A stretch of DNA of 64,000 nucleotides from Enterococcus_D entomosocium. GTDB lineage: Bacteria; Bacillota; Bacilli; Lactobacillales; Enterococcaceae. The stretch lies in assembly GCF_030441895.1 (NCBI RefSeq), contig NZ_JARJAS010000005.1, one strand, 5' to 3'. This document shows, piece after piece, positions 16,571-25,311 of the stretch; the stretch's first letter is position 1, and each line of letters begins with the position of its first letter. The notes beneath the pieces were generated by a model. The model worked only from the letters and a program-made list of their open reading frames with translations, was not told the DNA's origin and made no database searches. A program made the position numbers and the translations under genes.

Positions 16571-18910
16571 TTAAGGAACAAATGAAAGTTCCCAAAGAAT
16601 GGTTGCTGAATATCTCGTGGCTTGAGGAGTCGCACTAATTGGCACCTCAAGTTTGACACTTTGATCCATTGTTTCTCGATCGCCAAAGCGCTGGACCCAA
16701 GTGCCTCTGCCTTGGTTGGCACCTGCTTGTGCGATTATCTCCGCATTTCCAACAGTCAGTGCTGCTTGCTGTTTGTGAGTAGGTGGCTCAGACACGTTTT
16801 CTCGAGTCGTTACTACATCGATATTGTCTAATAAAATTCTAGCACCAGTCAGTTGATGCCCTTCATCACTTTCAAAAGGCTCTCGTAAGGTTGCACGGAG
16901 GGTCCAACCGGAATTTTCCCGCCTCCGATCTGAAACCTGCACATAATTAGGGCGTAGATTATCATTTGGATCAGCCGGCTGAAGCAGTTTCTGCGGCAGG
17001 GCATCGTAGGTCGTCGTTTCTGACCGAATGCCAACTGTCCCAAACTGGAATTGGGAAACAAAATCCAAGCTGACAAACCCTTGTTCTGCATCAATCTCAG
17101 GCGGATTCTCAGGATTTACTTGCGTATCCGGATCAAGAGGGTCTACTGGTTGCGGAGTACTTTCCAAACCATAAACCAGCCAGTATTCTTGTTCATCTCG
17201 GGTGACTCTTGTTTCCAGCGGCTGACCGTCCCGCTCGTAAAGATATTGGTAATAAGGAATCTCCTCAGGAAGGATATCGACCGATTCATTTACGAATTCT
17301 CCTTGATAGGTTGGTTCCCTCAATGCTACCCCTTCTTCATCTATGTGATTGATCTTGATGTTCGATGGCACGCGATCAAATAAAAAAGTAACATTCTGAT
17401 GGAAAGGCTGCGGCATAATAGCAAATGTACCTGGGTCAAAGTGTTCTGTGACATACTCAACCCCGTAATAGTCATACCCTAACTGATAGGGTTCATCGCT
17501 CTCTCGGTTCTTGGGGTCAAGGGTATGAAGGAAACGTAATGGTAGTTCTAATGTTTCAGTTGGTAGAATATCCTCCCCTGTCTCTCGATCCAGATAGTTT
17601 ACATGGACGGTTCCAGTACCAATGTGATATTCCATCCAATCAAAAGTAAAGGTATGGCGATCACTCCTTGCACCTGTACTTCCAGTAATAAGAAAAGCCA
17701 TCGCAGAAACATCCTCAGGTTGCCAATCACTAATATCTCTACGCCATGTCCGATTGTCATAATCGACTTGAAACCATCTCCCATTTTCATCCGGCTGATA
17801 TTGAATAAGTACATCCAAATCATGTCCCAAGCGATTTCCAGCTCTTTGCGGTAATGCATCATTGCCGGTATAGGTCGCCATCGTTCGCGGACCTGTATGA
17901 TAGATGAATCCAGCGAATGGCGCACCGCCAACAGACATTGGATCTCTAATCACCTCAAATCGATTCGTGAATTCTTCAAAAACACTAGGTGTAGTGTTAT
18001 AATTATTGTCCAATTTAAACCCAAAGCCATCGATCAAACCGCCAATACCAAACGCATTTCCTGGATACCCGACTTCATCTGTAGCCGAATTGTGAAAGCC
18101 AAAAGCAATGCCATCGGCTCCGTCTAATCTCGTTCCGATATTTGCTTTGCCTTTTAGCGTAAATGGACGATCCAAACTGAGCCTTTCTTTTAAAGTAACA
18201 TTACCAACGTGATCTGATAGATTGGGCGTTAACAGCACTTCTCCTGTTTGCTCGTTATAAGTAGCATCGATAGGGTGTCCTTGCAAATCAAAATGATCTA
18301 AGAAATCTGCTCGCTCAATTCGAATTTTAGCTGTAGTATCACTTCTATCATCTACTTCTGCCTCTCTTCCTACTTCATCCGCAGCCTCATCTGCTTGATC
18401 TACTTCCGCAGAGTCATTCTCTTCTTCCGTCGAATCAGTGTCTTCGGCATCCGTATGATCTAAGATCAGCAGGCGCTGCGTAGCAGTCTCGGCAACGATG
18501 ATCTCATATTCTCCGATCGTATCCACAAGAATCGGTAAGACAAAAGTCGTTTGTGGGGTCTCGCTGTTCAGCTGCCACACACCTTCGTGGTCTGTTGCTA
18601 CCACCGTTAGTTCATCGTTCAAAGCTTCCTGATCAATGATTATTTCCTGAGGCAACGCGATGTCCACCGTTTCGAGGGCAACTTCTGAGTAGAAAATAAA
18701 ATCTATTACGTGCTCGACCTCTCCTTGGATCAGTTCCTCCGCAAAGGAGATTTCTCCACTCACTTCATCGTCGGCCTTCTCCTCGTGTTCTTCCTCTGGT
18801 GTCCACGAAAAAATCGTCTCGGCATTCATGATTGTTAATGTTGTAATCAGTGGGAGTAAGGCAAGTAGAACCAGCAACCACTTATTTTTTTTGCGAAAAA
18901 ATGAGTTCAT
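16571..18910 (-). CDS. WxL-domain surface protein with lectin-like and MucBP-like regions
   Basis: Cell-surface protein of 779 residues. An N-terminal signal sequence (about 1-32) is followed by an acidic low-complexity segment (about 130-185, rich in D/E). Next is a bacterial L-type-lectin-like region (about 195-420, GADGIAFGFHN and TFTFDWMEYHIG) and a MucBP-like stretch (about 425-570, VHVNYLDRETGE and IKINHIDEEGV). A C-terminal WxL domain carries both signature motifs: GWTLRATL (WTL) and ILWELSFVP (WEL), the latter at the very end. WxL domains bind peptidoglycan non-covalently, so the protein probably displays a glycan-binding module. The ATG at 18910 is chosen over 18919 by AGGAGTG spacing. 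It follows the LPQTN gene. Confidence 0.88.
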   Translation of the reverse strand: MNSFFRKKNKWLLVLLALLPLITTLTIMNAETIFSWTPEEEHEEKADDEVSGEISFAEELIQGEVEHVIDFIFYSEVALETVDIALPQEIIIDQEALNDELTVVATDHEGVWQLNSETPQTTFVLPILVDTIGEYEIIVAETATQRLLILDHTDAEDTDSTEEENDSAEVDQADEAADEVGREAEVDDRSDTTAKIRIERADFLDHFDLQGHPIDATYNEQTGEVLLTPNLSDHVGNVTLKERLSLDRPFTLKGKANIGTRLDGADGIAFGFHNSATDEVGYPGNAFGIGGLIDGFGFKLDNNYNTTPSVFEEFTNRFEVIRDPMSVGGAPFAGFIYHTGPRTMATYTGNDALPQRAGNRLGHDLDVLIQYQPDENGRWFQVDYDNRTWRRDISDWQPEDVSAMAFLITGSTGARSDRHTFTFDWMEYHIGTGTVHVNYLDRETGEDILPTETLELPLRFLHTLDPKNRESDEPYQLGYDYYGVEYVTEHFDPGTFAIMPQPFHQNVTFLFDRVPSNIKINHIDEEGVALREPTYQGEFVNESVDILPEEIPYYQYLYERDGQPLETRVTRDEQEYWLVYGLESTPQPVDPLDPDTQVNPENPPEIDAEQGFVSLDFVSQFQFGTVGIRSETTTYDALPQKLLQPADPNDNLRPNYVQVSDRRRENSGWTLRATLREPFESDEGHQLTGARILLDNIDVVTTRENVSEPPTHKQQAALTVGNAEIIAQAGANQGRGTWVQRFGDRETMDQSVKLEVPISATPQATRYSATILWELSFVP

Positions 18911-18955
18911 CGCATTCACTCCTAAATGTCATTTCTCTTATTTTCCCCATGGGAT

Positions 18956-19321
18956 CTAGCCCCACTTAGGGAATGTTGATTTCCCTTTTTTGATAAGTTG
19001 TTTTACTACGTATATGTTAAGTGCGGTGATCAGCAAGAGACTTCCAAGAATTACCCAATCCAACCGTTGAATGAAGTTTGTCTGGGGCAGCTGCCCGCCG
19101 GGTTTACCCGTGTCTTGCGGTGGACGCGGAACAGGACCGGTTGGTGGAGATGGTTCTGGTTGATCCAAAGGCTCATAAATCCCGGTAAACCCCACTGTCC
19201 CCTCCGTTTCCGTTGAACGTCTCTCCTCGCCAAAACTCGTTCTTGTAAACCCGAAAGCGAACAATAAGACCAAACATACTTTCAAAGCCCTTCCTCTAAT
19301 AGATGCACCGTTGATATCCAT
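18956..19321 (-). CDS. Small LPXTG-like (LPQTN) surface protein of WxL locus
   Basis: Secreted protein of 121 residues. It has a signal peptide (about 1-30, VCLVLLFAFGFTRTSFG), a short Pro-rich mature part (EPSPPTGPVPRPP), a sorting-type motif LPQTN (about residue 77), a membrane span (VILGSLLLITALNIYVV) and a Lys-rich tail. It has the architecture of the small sortase substrates that accompany WxL proteins, but Asn replaces the usual Gly of LPXTG. The frame runs up to 19348; GGAGGAGGGAG points to ATG 19321. The DUF916 partner usual in WxL clusters is not in this window. Confidence 0.8.
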   Translation of the reverse strand: MDINGASIRGRALKVCLVLLFAFGFTRTSFGEERRSTETEGTVGFTGIYEPLDQPEPSPPTGPVPRPPQDTGKPGGQLPQTNFIQRLDWVILGSLLLITALNIYVVKQLIKKGKSTFPKWG

Positions 19322-19352
19322 TCTCCCTCCTCCTTGTGAGTTGTTCATTTCG

Positions 19353-19366
19353 AAAACGATCGTTTT
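19353..19366. promoter_or_regulatory. Palindrome AAAACGATCGTTTT upstream of LPQTN-WxL genes
   Basis: Perfect 14-bp palindrome 32 bases upstream of the LPQTN start. Its flanked form on the minus strand nearly repeats the plus-strand sequence at 19466-19488, so it is one of a pair of inverted operator-like sites. Confidence 0.5.
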
Positions 19367-19470
19367 TGAGACGCGTTATTTTATTAAAGCCAATCTCTTT
19401 ACAAAAGCCTAAATAGTACTGTTTATATGGAATTCATTCTATCTTGATCGTAGTCGTACTTGATATCTCA

Positions 19471-19484
19471 AAAACCATGGTTTT
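19471..19484. promoter_or_regulatory. Palindrome AAAACCATGGTTTT upstream of LPQTN-WxL genes
   Basis: Perfect 14-bp palindrome 118 bases from the first. Including flanks (TCTCA... and ...TTTTC), about 19 of 22 positions agree between the two. The rest of 19367-19772 shows no convincing gene: the 61-codon plus-strand frame at 19563 has no ribosome-binding site. Confidence 0.5.
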
Positions 19485-19772
19485 CAAACATGTCATACTA
19501 ATTATATCGATGTTCTACTTAGAATAAAATTCACGATATTCCTCGATCGATGAATATCCTGCATGAAGTTAAAAAAAACATACGTTTCATTCATATGTTA
19601 TTGTTGCAACTATTTTAGAAACTTGCCATCTCCCTTTTATACAACAAAAAGCTCAATGATCTTAGATTACGTTATTCCTTTAATCCTCGACACCTTGAAT
19701 CGACGCTTCATGTCAGGCGTCCCTCTCATTTTCTATCAACAAGACTGAACCGTAATTAGCTTGCTAAAATGC

Positions 19773-19842
19773 AAAAAAACAAACAGGTCCAAAAGTCATC
19801 AAAAGAAAAGTCTCTTGATCCATTAAACCTGTTTGTTTTTTT
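19773..19842. terminator. Terminator downstream of rpiR-2
   Basis: Long stem AAAAAACAAACAGGT / ACCTGTTTGTTTTTT with a 38-base loop; T-runs on both strands. It closes the RpiR gene that ends at 19867. Confidence 0.8.
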
Positions 19843-19866
19843 CATTTATTAAAGGAAAAATGTAGC

Positions 19867-20607
19867 TTATTCCCCTGCGGATAAAGAAAACTGACGAACC
19901 GTCTCCGACAACGCTTCGACTAAGAAAAGGCAAGGAATTTGCGTCGTCAAATCTTCATACTTGTTGATGCGTTTCACATCAACTGAATAGTCTAAGACAT
20001 AATCGGACATTCGCCCCAGTGTGCTGTTGGCGTCACTGGTGATTGCTACAGTGGTGAAGTCAGGATTATTACGAAAGCCATTGACCACTTCAATGATCTC
20101 GGTGGTCGTTCCGGTGATTGAAAGGACCACGATCATATTGTCTGACGTATGTTTCAGCTTCGCAAAGATTGGATAGGTATTATCCACCAAAGCATAACTG
20201 TTAAATCCGATTGTGGCAAAACGGCGGGCAGCATATTCACACATTGAACCTGACGCACCGATGCCATAAAAAATAATATTCTCACATTCCAGCATTCGTT
20301 CAGCGATTCGCCGGATTTTTCCTTCGATGTCTCGCGGGAAGCGTTCCGGATCCAAAACGGTCATACTGCTAAAAAAACTGACAGCATCTAACTCAGGTGC
20401 TTTGAACTGGGTACGAAATTCTGTAAAGCTCTCATACCCTAATTTACGGATAAAGCGCATAACAGAAGAAGCTGAGGTGTGGGATTCAAGCGCGATCTCA
20501 CGAACCCGCATATAGGGAATCTTATCACTTTGGCTCGACATATAATGATAAATCGCACGATCGGTCTCTGATAACTCATTGAAATCGATTTTTCCAAAAA
20601 AAGACAT
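19867..20607 (-). CDS. RpiR/MurR-family transcription regulator
   Basis: Second RpiR protein, 246 residues. HTH region (about 1-75) with MRVREIALESHTSASSVMRFIRKLGYESF; SIS domain (about 100-235) with IFYGIGASGSMCEYAARRF and VVLSITGTTTEIIEVV. It is transcribed alone, flanked by its own terminator and by a divergent-spacing gap to the GNAT gene, so no target is indicated by context. The start has AGGAGCG correctly spaced. Likely senses a phosphosugar. Confidence 0.85.
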   Translation of the reverse strand: MSFFGKIDFNELSETDRAIYHYMSSQSDKIPYMRVREIALESHTSASSVMRFIRKLGYESFTEFRTQFKAPELDAVSFFSSMTVLDPERFPRDIEGKIRRIAERMLECENIIFYGIGASGSMCEYAARRFATIGFNSYALVDNTYPIFAKLKHTSDNMIVVLSITGTTTEIIEVVNGFRNNPDFTTVAITSDANSTLGRMSDYVLDYSVDVKRINKYEDLTTQIPCLFLVEALSETVRQFSLSAGE

Positions 20608-20664
20608 AGTAAACGCTCCTATTTTCTCATTCTCCTATCAATGTACCACAAGCTAGCAAAAACA

Positions 20665-21084
20665 TCACAACTGTTTGATAAGAAATAATTCCATCGGCTG
20701 TTCAAATCCAGGACTTGTCAAAAGTAACCCACCGGCATCTTGGTAACCAAGGTTGCGATAGAAATGCTGTGCTTGCTCGTCGACTTGCGTGGAAGTCAAA
20801 CAAAGAGCATGGCCGGCTGCTTTTTGCTGTTGTTCCCAATAAGTAACCAACCGTTTCCCAAGTCCCTTGCCTTGATGCGCTTCTGCGATCACTAACATGG
20901 TACAAAAAGGAATCGTGTCCCAGAAAAAATTGTAGCGCAGTAACCCTACTGGCTGTTCGTCTGCAACTATCACATAAGCAGTTTTTTCCATTATCTTTTT
21001 GGCGAAGACTTCCTTTGGTAAGTGAGTATCCAAAGAAAACCAAAACGCTTGATCTGCAGCTATTGCCGGTCGAATCGTAATCAC
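20665..21084 (-). CDS. GNAT-family N-acetyltransferase
   Basis: Cytoplasmic acetyl-CoA-dependent acetyltransferase of 139 residues. The acetyl-CoA pyrophosphate loop is visible in AEAHQGKGLGKRLVTYWEQ (about 82-100; Q/R-x-x-G-x-G/A pattern). The C-terminal beta-strand pair is typical, with FYRNLGYQDAGG (about 108-119). The acceptor is unknown. It lies between rpiR and recQ on the same strand with 57 bases to recQ. Confidence 0.85.
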   Translation of the reverse strand: MITIRPAIAADQAFWFSLDTHLPKEVFAKKIMEKTAYVIVADEQPVGLLRYNFFWDTIPFCTMLVIAEAHQGKGLGKRLVTYWEQQQKAAGHALCLTSTQVDEQAQHFYRNLGYQDAGGLLLTSPGFEQPMELFLIKQL

Positions 21085-21141
21085 TGATTTTTCGTCCCTT
21101 CCTGCTGTTTTTTTGTCTTATCGTAGAGAAAATGGTCTATT

Positions 21142-22908
21142 TTAGTCACTTTCCGTCTTTTCGTATTCAGAAAGCAATGCTAAAAAGGCATCGCCATACT
21201 TATCCAATTTGTTTTGGCCAACCCCTTTGATCTGTAAAAAATCGATCGGCGTTTTTGGCTGAACTTCCGCCAATTCTCGCAGTGTTTTATCAGAAAAAAC
21301 GACATACGGCGGCAAATTTTGTTCTTGTGCGAGATTCAATCGTAAGGTGCGCAGTTGATCGAACAGTTCATCATCAACCACTAACTGTTTGACTTTGGTT
21401 TGTTTTCTATAAACTTTTGCTTTTCCAAGCAACACATCAATCCCCGCATTGGTTACACTTAACAAAGGGTATTGCCCTTCTGACGGCAAAAGATACCCTG
21501 ATGCTGTTAAATAATCGATCAGCTGATTGACTTCCTTTTGAGACCAATCTTTCATTAATCCATAAGTTGGTAACTTTTCAAAGCCCCACTGTTTGACTTT
21601 TTGGTCGCCAGAGCCCGTTAGCACTTTCCCCACCAAGGCTTTCCCGAAGCGTTCGCCCATTCGTTTCACACATGACAACACTTTTTGTGTATCCACTGTG
21701 ATATCCACTTGTTCTCTTTCATCAAGGCAATTGCTGCAACGACCGCAATCGGAACCATCTTCTCCAAAATAACGCAAAATATAGCGCTGTAAGCACAGTT
21801 GGGTATGTCCGTATTGGCTCATCTCCCGCAATTTCAAGTATTCGTTTTGGCGATAAAGAATATCTGATTCGGATTGATCGATAAAGAATTGCTGAATCTG
21901 CATGTCTTGTGGAGCATAAAGTAAGATCGCATCACTGGGTTCGCCGTCTCGTCCGGCACGCCCGGCTTCCTGATAATAAGACTCCAAATTTCCAGGTATC
22001 TGGGCATGGATCACGAAACGGACATTGCTTTTGTTGATTCCCATCCCGAATGCATTGGTCGCTACCATCACTTGCAGGCGGTCATAAAGAAATTCTTCTT
22101 GGAAAAATGAGCGCTCTTCTTCTGAAAGTCCGCCATGGTAATACCCGACGGACACGCGTTCATGTTTCAACAGGTGATAGATCCGTTCCACTTCCTTGCG
22201 GGTACTGGCGTAAATGATACCTGATTGTCCTTGGTTCATTTTCAAATACGTTGTGATGTAGGTATCTTTTTGATCCTTGACGACTTGAAAAGCCAAATTT
22301 TCCCGAGCAAACCCGGTTTTGACTTGATTTTCTGCCGGAATTGAAAGTAAGTTTTCGATGTCTTCGGCAACTTTGGGTGTAGCTGTCGCGGTAAGGGCAA
22401 CGATCGTTGGCTTCTGCTCCCAGTTTTCGATCGTTTCGGCGAGTCGCAGATAGCTCGGGCGAAAATCATGTCCCCATTGGGAAATACAGTGGGCTTCATC
22501 AACGGCCAATAAAGCGATCGGCATCTGCCGCAATGAGTAGCGGAAAGATTCTGAGTCTAAGCGTTCTGGCGAAACATAAAGCAGTTTGATTCGCCCTTGG
22601 CGTGCTTCTTGCAAGCGTTGATTGATCTGTGCTCCTGTCAAGGAAGAATTGATATACGCTGCTGGGATCCCCATATCAACGAGGCTATCTACTTGGTCTT
22701 TCATTAATGAAATCAAAGGGGAGATGACCAAGGTCACTCCATCCAGCAAGAGCGCTGGCAATTGATAACAAATGGATTTCCCTCCACCTGTGGGCATGAT
22801 TCCCAAAACATTTTGTTGTGTTAAAATAGATTGAATAATCGTCTCTTGACCTTCACGAAACTGTGAATAGCCAAAATGTTCTTTTAAGACTGTTTGAATA
22901 GTTTGCAT
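21142..22908 (-). CDS. recQ: ATP-dependent DNA helicase RecQ
   Basis: 3'-5' DNA helicase, 588 residues. Motif I is GIMPTGGGKSICYQLPALL (Walker A), the Walker B/DEAH box is LLAVDEAHCISQWGHDFR, and motif VI is YYQEAGRAGRDGEPSDA. The RecQ-Ct zinc cluster uses the Cys residues of DCGRCSNCLD. An HRDC domain forms the C-terminus (about 510-585, LRELAEVQPKTPIDFLQIKGVG). Full length and intact. Acts in recombination and replication-fork repair. Confidence 0.95.
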   Translation of the reverse strand: MQTIQTVLKEHFGYSQFREGQETIIQSILTQQNVLGIMPTGGGKSICYQLPALLLDGVTLVISPLISLMKDQVDSLVDMGIPAAYINSSLTGAQINQRLQEARQGRIKLLYVSPERLDSESFRYSLRQMPIALLAVDEAHCISQWGHDFRPSYLRLAETIENWEQKPTIVALTATATPKVAEDIENLLSIPAENQVKTGFARENLAFQVVKDQKDTYITTYLKMNQGQSGIIYASTRKEVERIYHLLKHERVSVGYYHGGLSEEERSFFQEEFLYDRLQVMVATNAFGMGINKSNVRFVIHAQIPGNLESYYQEAGRAGRDGEPSDAILLYAPQDMQIQQFFIDQSESDILYRQNEYLKLREMSQYGHTQLCLQRYILRYFGEDGSDCGRCSNCLDEREQVDITVDTQKVLSCVKRMGERFGKALVGKVLTGSGDQKVKQWGFEKLPTYGLMKDWSQKEVNQLIDYLTASGYLLPSEGQYPLLSVTNAGIDVLLGKAKVYRKQTKVKQLVVDDELFDQLRTLRLNLAQEQNLPPYVVFSDKTLRELAEVQPKTPIDFLQIKGVGQNKLDKYGDAFLALLSEYEKTESD

Positions 22909-23026
22909 AATACCCTCTTTTCCATTTCCTTATTATACGCAATTAAGTACGCAAAGAAAACGGCATTAAGAGAACTTTCGCTTTTTATTCGCTTTTCAAT
23001 GAAATCAAACAAAGGAGTCTTCTACT

Positions 23027-24142
23027 ATGAAAAAAGTTATGATTATCGGCAGTGGGATCATCGGTTTGACCCTCGCCAATTATCTTGATAAAACCAAATT
23101 TGACGTGACTGTCATTGATTCCCTCATCGGTCAAGCAACATCTGCCAGCGCTGGCATCATTTCCCCTTGGTTATCCAAACGCCGCAATAAAAAATGGTAC
23201 CAGTTAGCACAAGACGGAGCCGCTTTCTTCCCGAAATTGGTACGGGATTTTGCTTTAGATGAATCCATCTATGCCCCATGTGGCACTTTAGTAGTGCGAC
23301 CAGAAAAGGCGCTTCAAGAACTGGCAGAATTAGCTGAAAATCGACGTAAGGCGGCACCAGGAATCGGCGAAATCGACTTACTGACGGGCTCACAAACCAA
23401 AGAGGTATTGCCATTACTAAAAGAAATGCCCTCTTTACGAATCACAGGCGGTGGCCGCTTAGATGGTCAGGCTTATCTTGCCCACTTAAAAGCAAACGCT
23501 CAGCAGCAGCAAGTGACTTTTATTGAAGAAAAAGCTGAGATCGTCAGAACCGACAACCATTGGCAAATCAAAACCAAGGATCACTTTCTTGAAACCGAGA
23601 TTCTTTGCCTGACAGCTGGACCGGGATTACTAGACTTGTTATCACCTTTAGGGTATCAGGTTGATATCCGTCCGCAAAAAGGCCAGTTGCTCTCTTTTGC
23701 CACCAACCTGCCGACAAACAGTTGGCCGGTCGCCATGCTAGAAGGCGAAGGCGACTTGATTCCCTTCTCTAATGGTCAAATTTTATTAGGCGCTACTCAT
23801 GAAAATGATGCTGGTTGGGATTTGACACCTACTGAAGCAGCCCAACAGCAATTGATGACAGGAATCGGTGCTTTTCTTGAAGACCCCGAAGCACTCTTTG
23901 CTGCCCCAATGACTATGCGAGTCGGCACACGCGCTTACACCTCTGATTTTGCGCCTTTCTTTGGGGAAGTGCCTGATGAAACGAATTTGTTCGCCGCCAG
24001 CGGGCTAGGTTCTTCCGGTTTAACGACGGGACCTTACATCGGTTATCTTCTAGCAAATCGGATCAATGAGGTACATGCGCAACCAACAGACTTCTCGTGC
24101 TACACCAAACCGATGACAGAGTATATCAAGAAGCGCCTTTGA
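23027..24142 (+). CDS. FAD-dependent oxidoreductase, DadA/glycine-oxidase family
   Basis: Flavoprotein of 371 residues that probably oxidises an amino acid or related amine. The N-terminal Rossmann motif is MIIGSGIIGLTLANYL (about 5-20). The DAO-family C-terminal FAD motif is FAASGLGSSGLTTGPYIGYLLAN (about 320-342). AGIISPW near residue 43-49 is typical of the DadA branch. Preceded by AAAGGAG. It is divergent from recQ and monocistronic. The substrate is not apparent. Confidence 0.85.
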   Translation: MKKVMIIGSGIIGLTLANYLDKTKFDVTVIDSLIGQATSASAGIISPWLSKRRNKKWYQLAQDGAAFFPKLVRDFALDESIYAPCGTLVVRPEKALQELAELAENRRKAAPGIGEIDLLTGSQTKEVLPLLKEMPSLRITGGGRLDGQAYLAHLKANAQQQQVTFIEEKAEIVRTDNHWQIKTKDHFLETEILCLTAGPGLLDLLSPLGYQVDIRPQKGQLLSFATNLPTNSWPVAMLEGEGDLIPFSNGQILLGATHENDAGWDLTPTEAAQQQLMTGIGAFLEDPEALFAAPMTMRVGTRAYTSDFAPFFGEVPDETNLFAASGLGSSGLTTGPYIGYLLANRINEVHAQPTDFSCYTKPMTEYIKKRL

Positions 24143-24158
24143 TAGGAAACCACTAAAA

Positions 24159-24188
24159 AACCACCAGAACCGTTACGGTCTGGTGGTT
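24159..24188. terminator. Convergent terminator between the FAD oxidoreductase and pRiA4b-like genes
   Basis: Stem AACCACCAGA / TCTGGTGGTT. The T-run is strong on the minus strand (A6 at 24155-24160 on the plus strand) and weak on the plus strand. Confidence 0.8.
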
Positions 24189-24235
24189 GTGCTGTTTGAT
24201 TCTTGTAAAATTACGGACAATTTCCTAACTACTAG

Positions 24236-25246
24236 TTAAACATATTCTCCTGTTTCCCAATAATCGAGTAAAACTTCATTGATGATCTCACGATCCAGTG
24301 GTTCACGGATATCATCATCAAAGGCATCTTCGATCGGGACATCGCCCACAGCTTTGATACAAACCGGGACGACCGGATTCGGATGATCCTCTGCTGTCAA
24401 CACTTTTTCAATCTTGATCTTATGTGTCCAATCTGCCCCCATATCATAAATATAGGTCATGGACTTACAATACTGAAAATCTTGGTCAATAGCGGACGCA
24501 TCCGTTGGAACGGAATTGCCTAAGCCGATCGATTTCGAGCCGGCAATAAACAAATACAAATGTTGATTCATCCACTCAAAGGCAATCTGGATCAAAATAT
24601 GTAGCTGTTCATAGGTCAGCCCTGCAGGAATAATCAAACGACGCCAAATTGGCGGACGGTATCCTTCTAAATCAATACGGACCTGATAGGCGACCGGCGT
24701 ATCTGCTGCGTCATCAAAGGCCGTATGTTTTGTTGGAAATGGGACGATTTTTGGCGAGATTGCAGCAATCCGTGGGTCATCAACGGGCAATAGATCATGT
24801 TCTTCGGGATCGGTGTCTTTAATCATTGCTAACATCGCTTCTTTCTTTTCAGCTGACCAAAACTGTGGTTTGGACATCCGAGCGAAAAAGATAGGTTGTT
24901 TTTCAGCCAATACAAAGGCAATTTCTAGGTATTGCGATTTGGTAATATGCTTTTCTTTATACATGCAGTAATAAAAGTCTTCAATGGCTGTTTTGGCAAA
25001 CGGAAGAAAATTTAGACTGTACGGTACTTCTTGAGGCAGCATTTCAGTATATACCCATTCAACAAAGACTTTGTCTTTTAGTTTGGTCATGCCGCCATCT
25101 GTTTCCGCGCAAAAGATCAAGTAAAAAACAGGATCTAAGTAATGCTCAAGATCGTCGTCACTAACCACACTGGGTCCGCCATACAAATCAACGTGATCCA
25201 TCATCCGGTCAATCACTTTCGCTAATTTCTTCAATGTTTTTTCCAA
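24236..25246 (-). CDS. Plasmid pRiA4b ORF3-like protein
   Basis: Protein of 336 residues containing the pRiA4b ORF3-like domain in its C-terminal half (about 175-310: YQVRIDLEGYRPPIWRRLIIP, then LHILIQIAFEWMNQHLYLF). The N-terminal half is mostly helical with no recognised motif. The frame is open to 25378, overlapping adcA, but AAGGAG at about 25255-25262 supports a TTG start at 25246 (LEKTLKKLAKV). Function is unknown; the family is widespread on chromosomes and plasmids. Confidence 0.7.
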   Translation of the reverse strand: MEKTLKKLAKVIDRMMDHVDLYGGPSVVSDDDLEHYLDPVFYLIFCAETDGGMTKLKDKVFVEWVYTEMLPQEVPYSLNFLPFAKTAIEDFYYCMYKEKHITKSQYLEIAFVLAEKQPIFFARMSKPQFWSAEKKEAMLAMIKDTDPEEHDLLPVDDPRIAAISPKIVPFPTKHTAFDDAADTPVAYQVRIDLEGYRPPIWRRLIIPAGLTYEQLHILIQIAFEWMNQHLYLFIAGSKSIGLGNSVPTDASAIDQDFQYCKSMTYIYDMGADWTHKIKIEKVLTAEDHPNPVVPVCIKAVGDVPIEDAFDDDIREPLDREIINEVLLDYWETGEYV

Positions 25247-25311
25247 AAAAATCTCGCTCCTTCCTATCAAGTTTACTTTGACGAAAAGAGCGAGGATTGT
25301 CAATCTTTTTT

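Noticed and set aside
16447..16722. 91-codon minus-strand ORF overlapping the end of the WxL gene
   Set aside because: Runs in another frame through the WxL coding sequence and across its terminator and an operator; clearly a shadow.
19563..19748. 61-codon plus-strand ORF between the WxL locus and rpiR-2
   Set aside because: No ribosome-binding site, Cys/Phe/Tyr-rich composition unlike the neighbours, and no recognisable motif.
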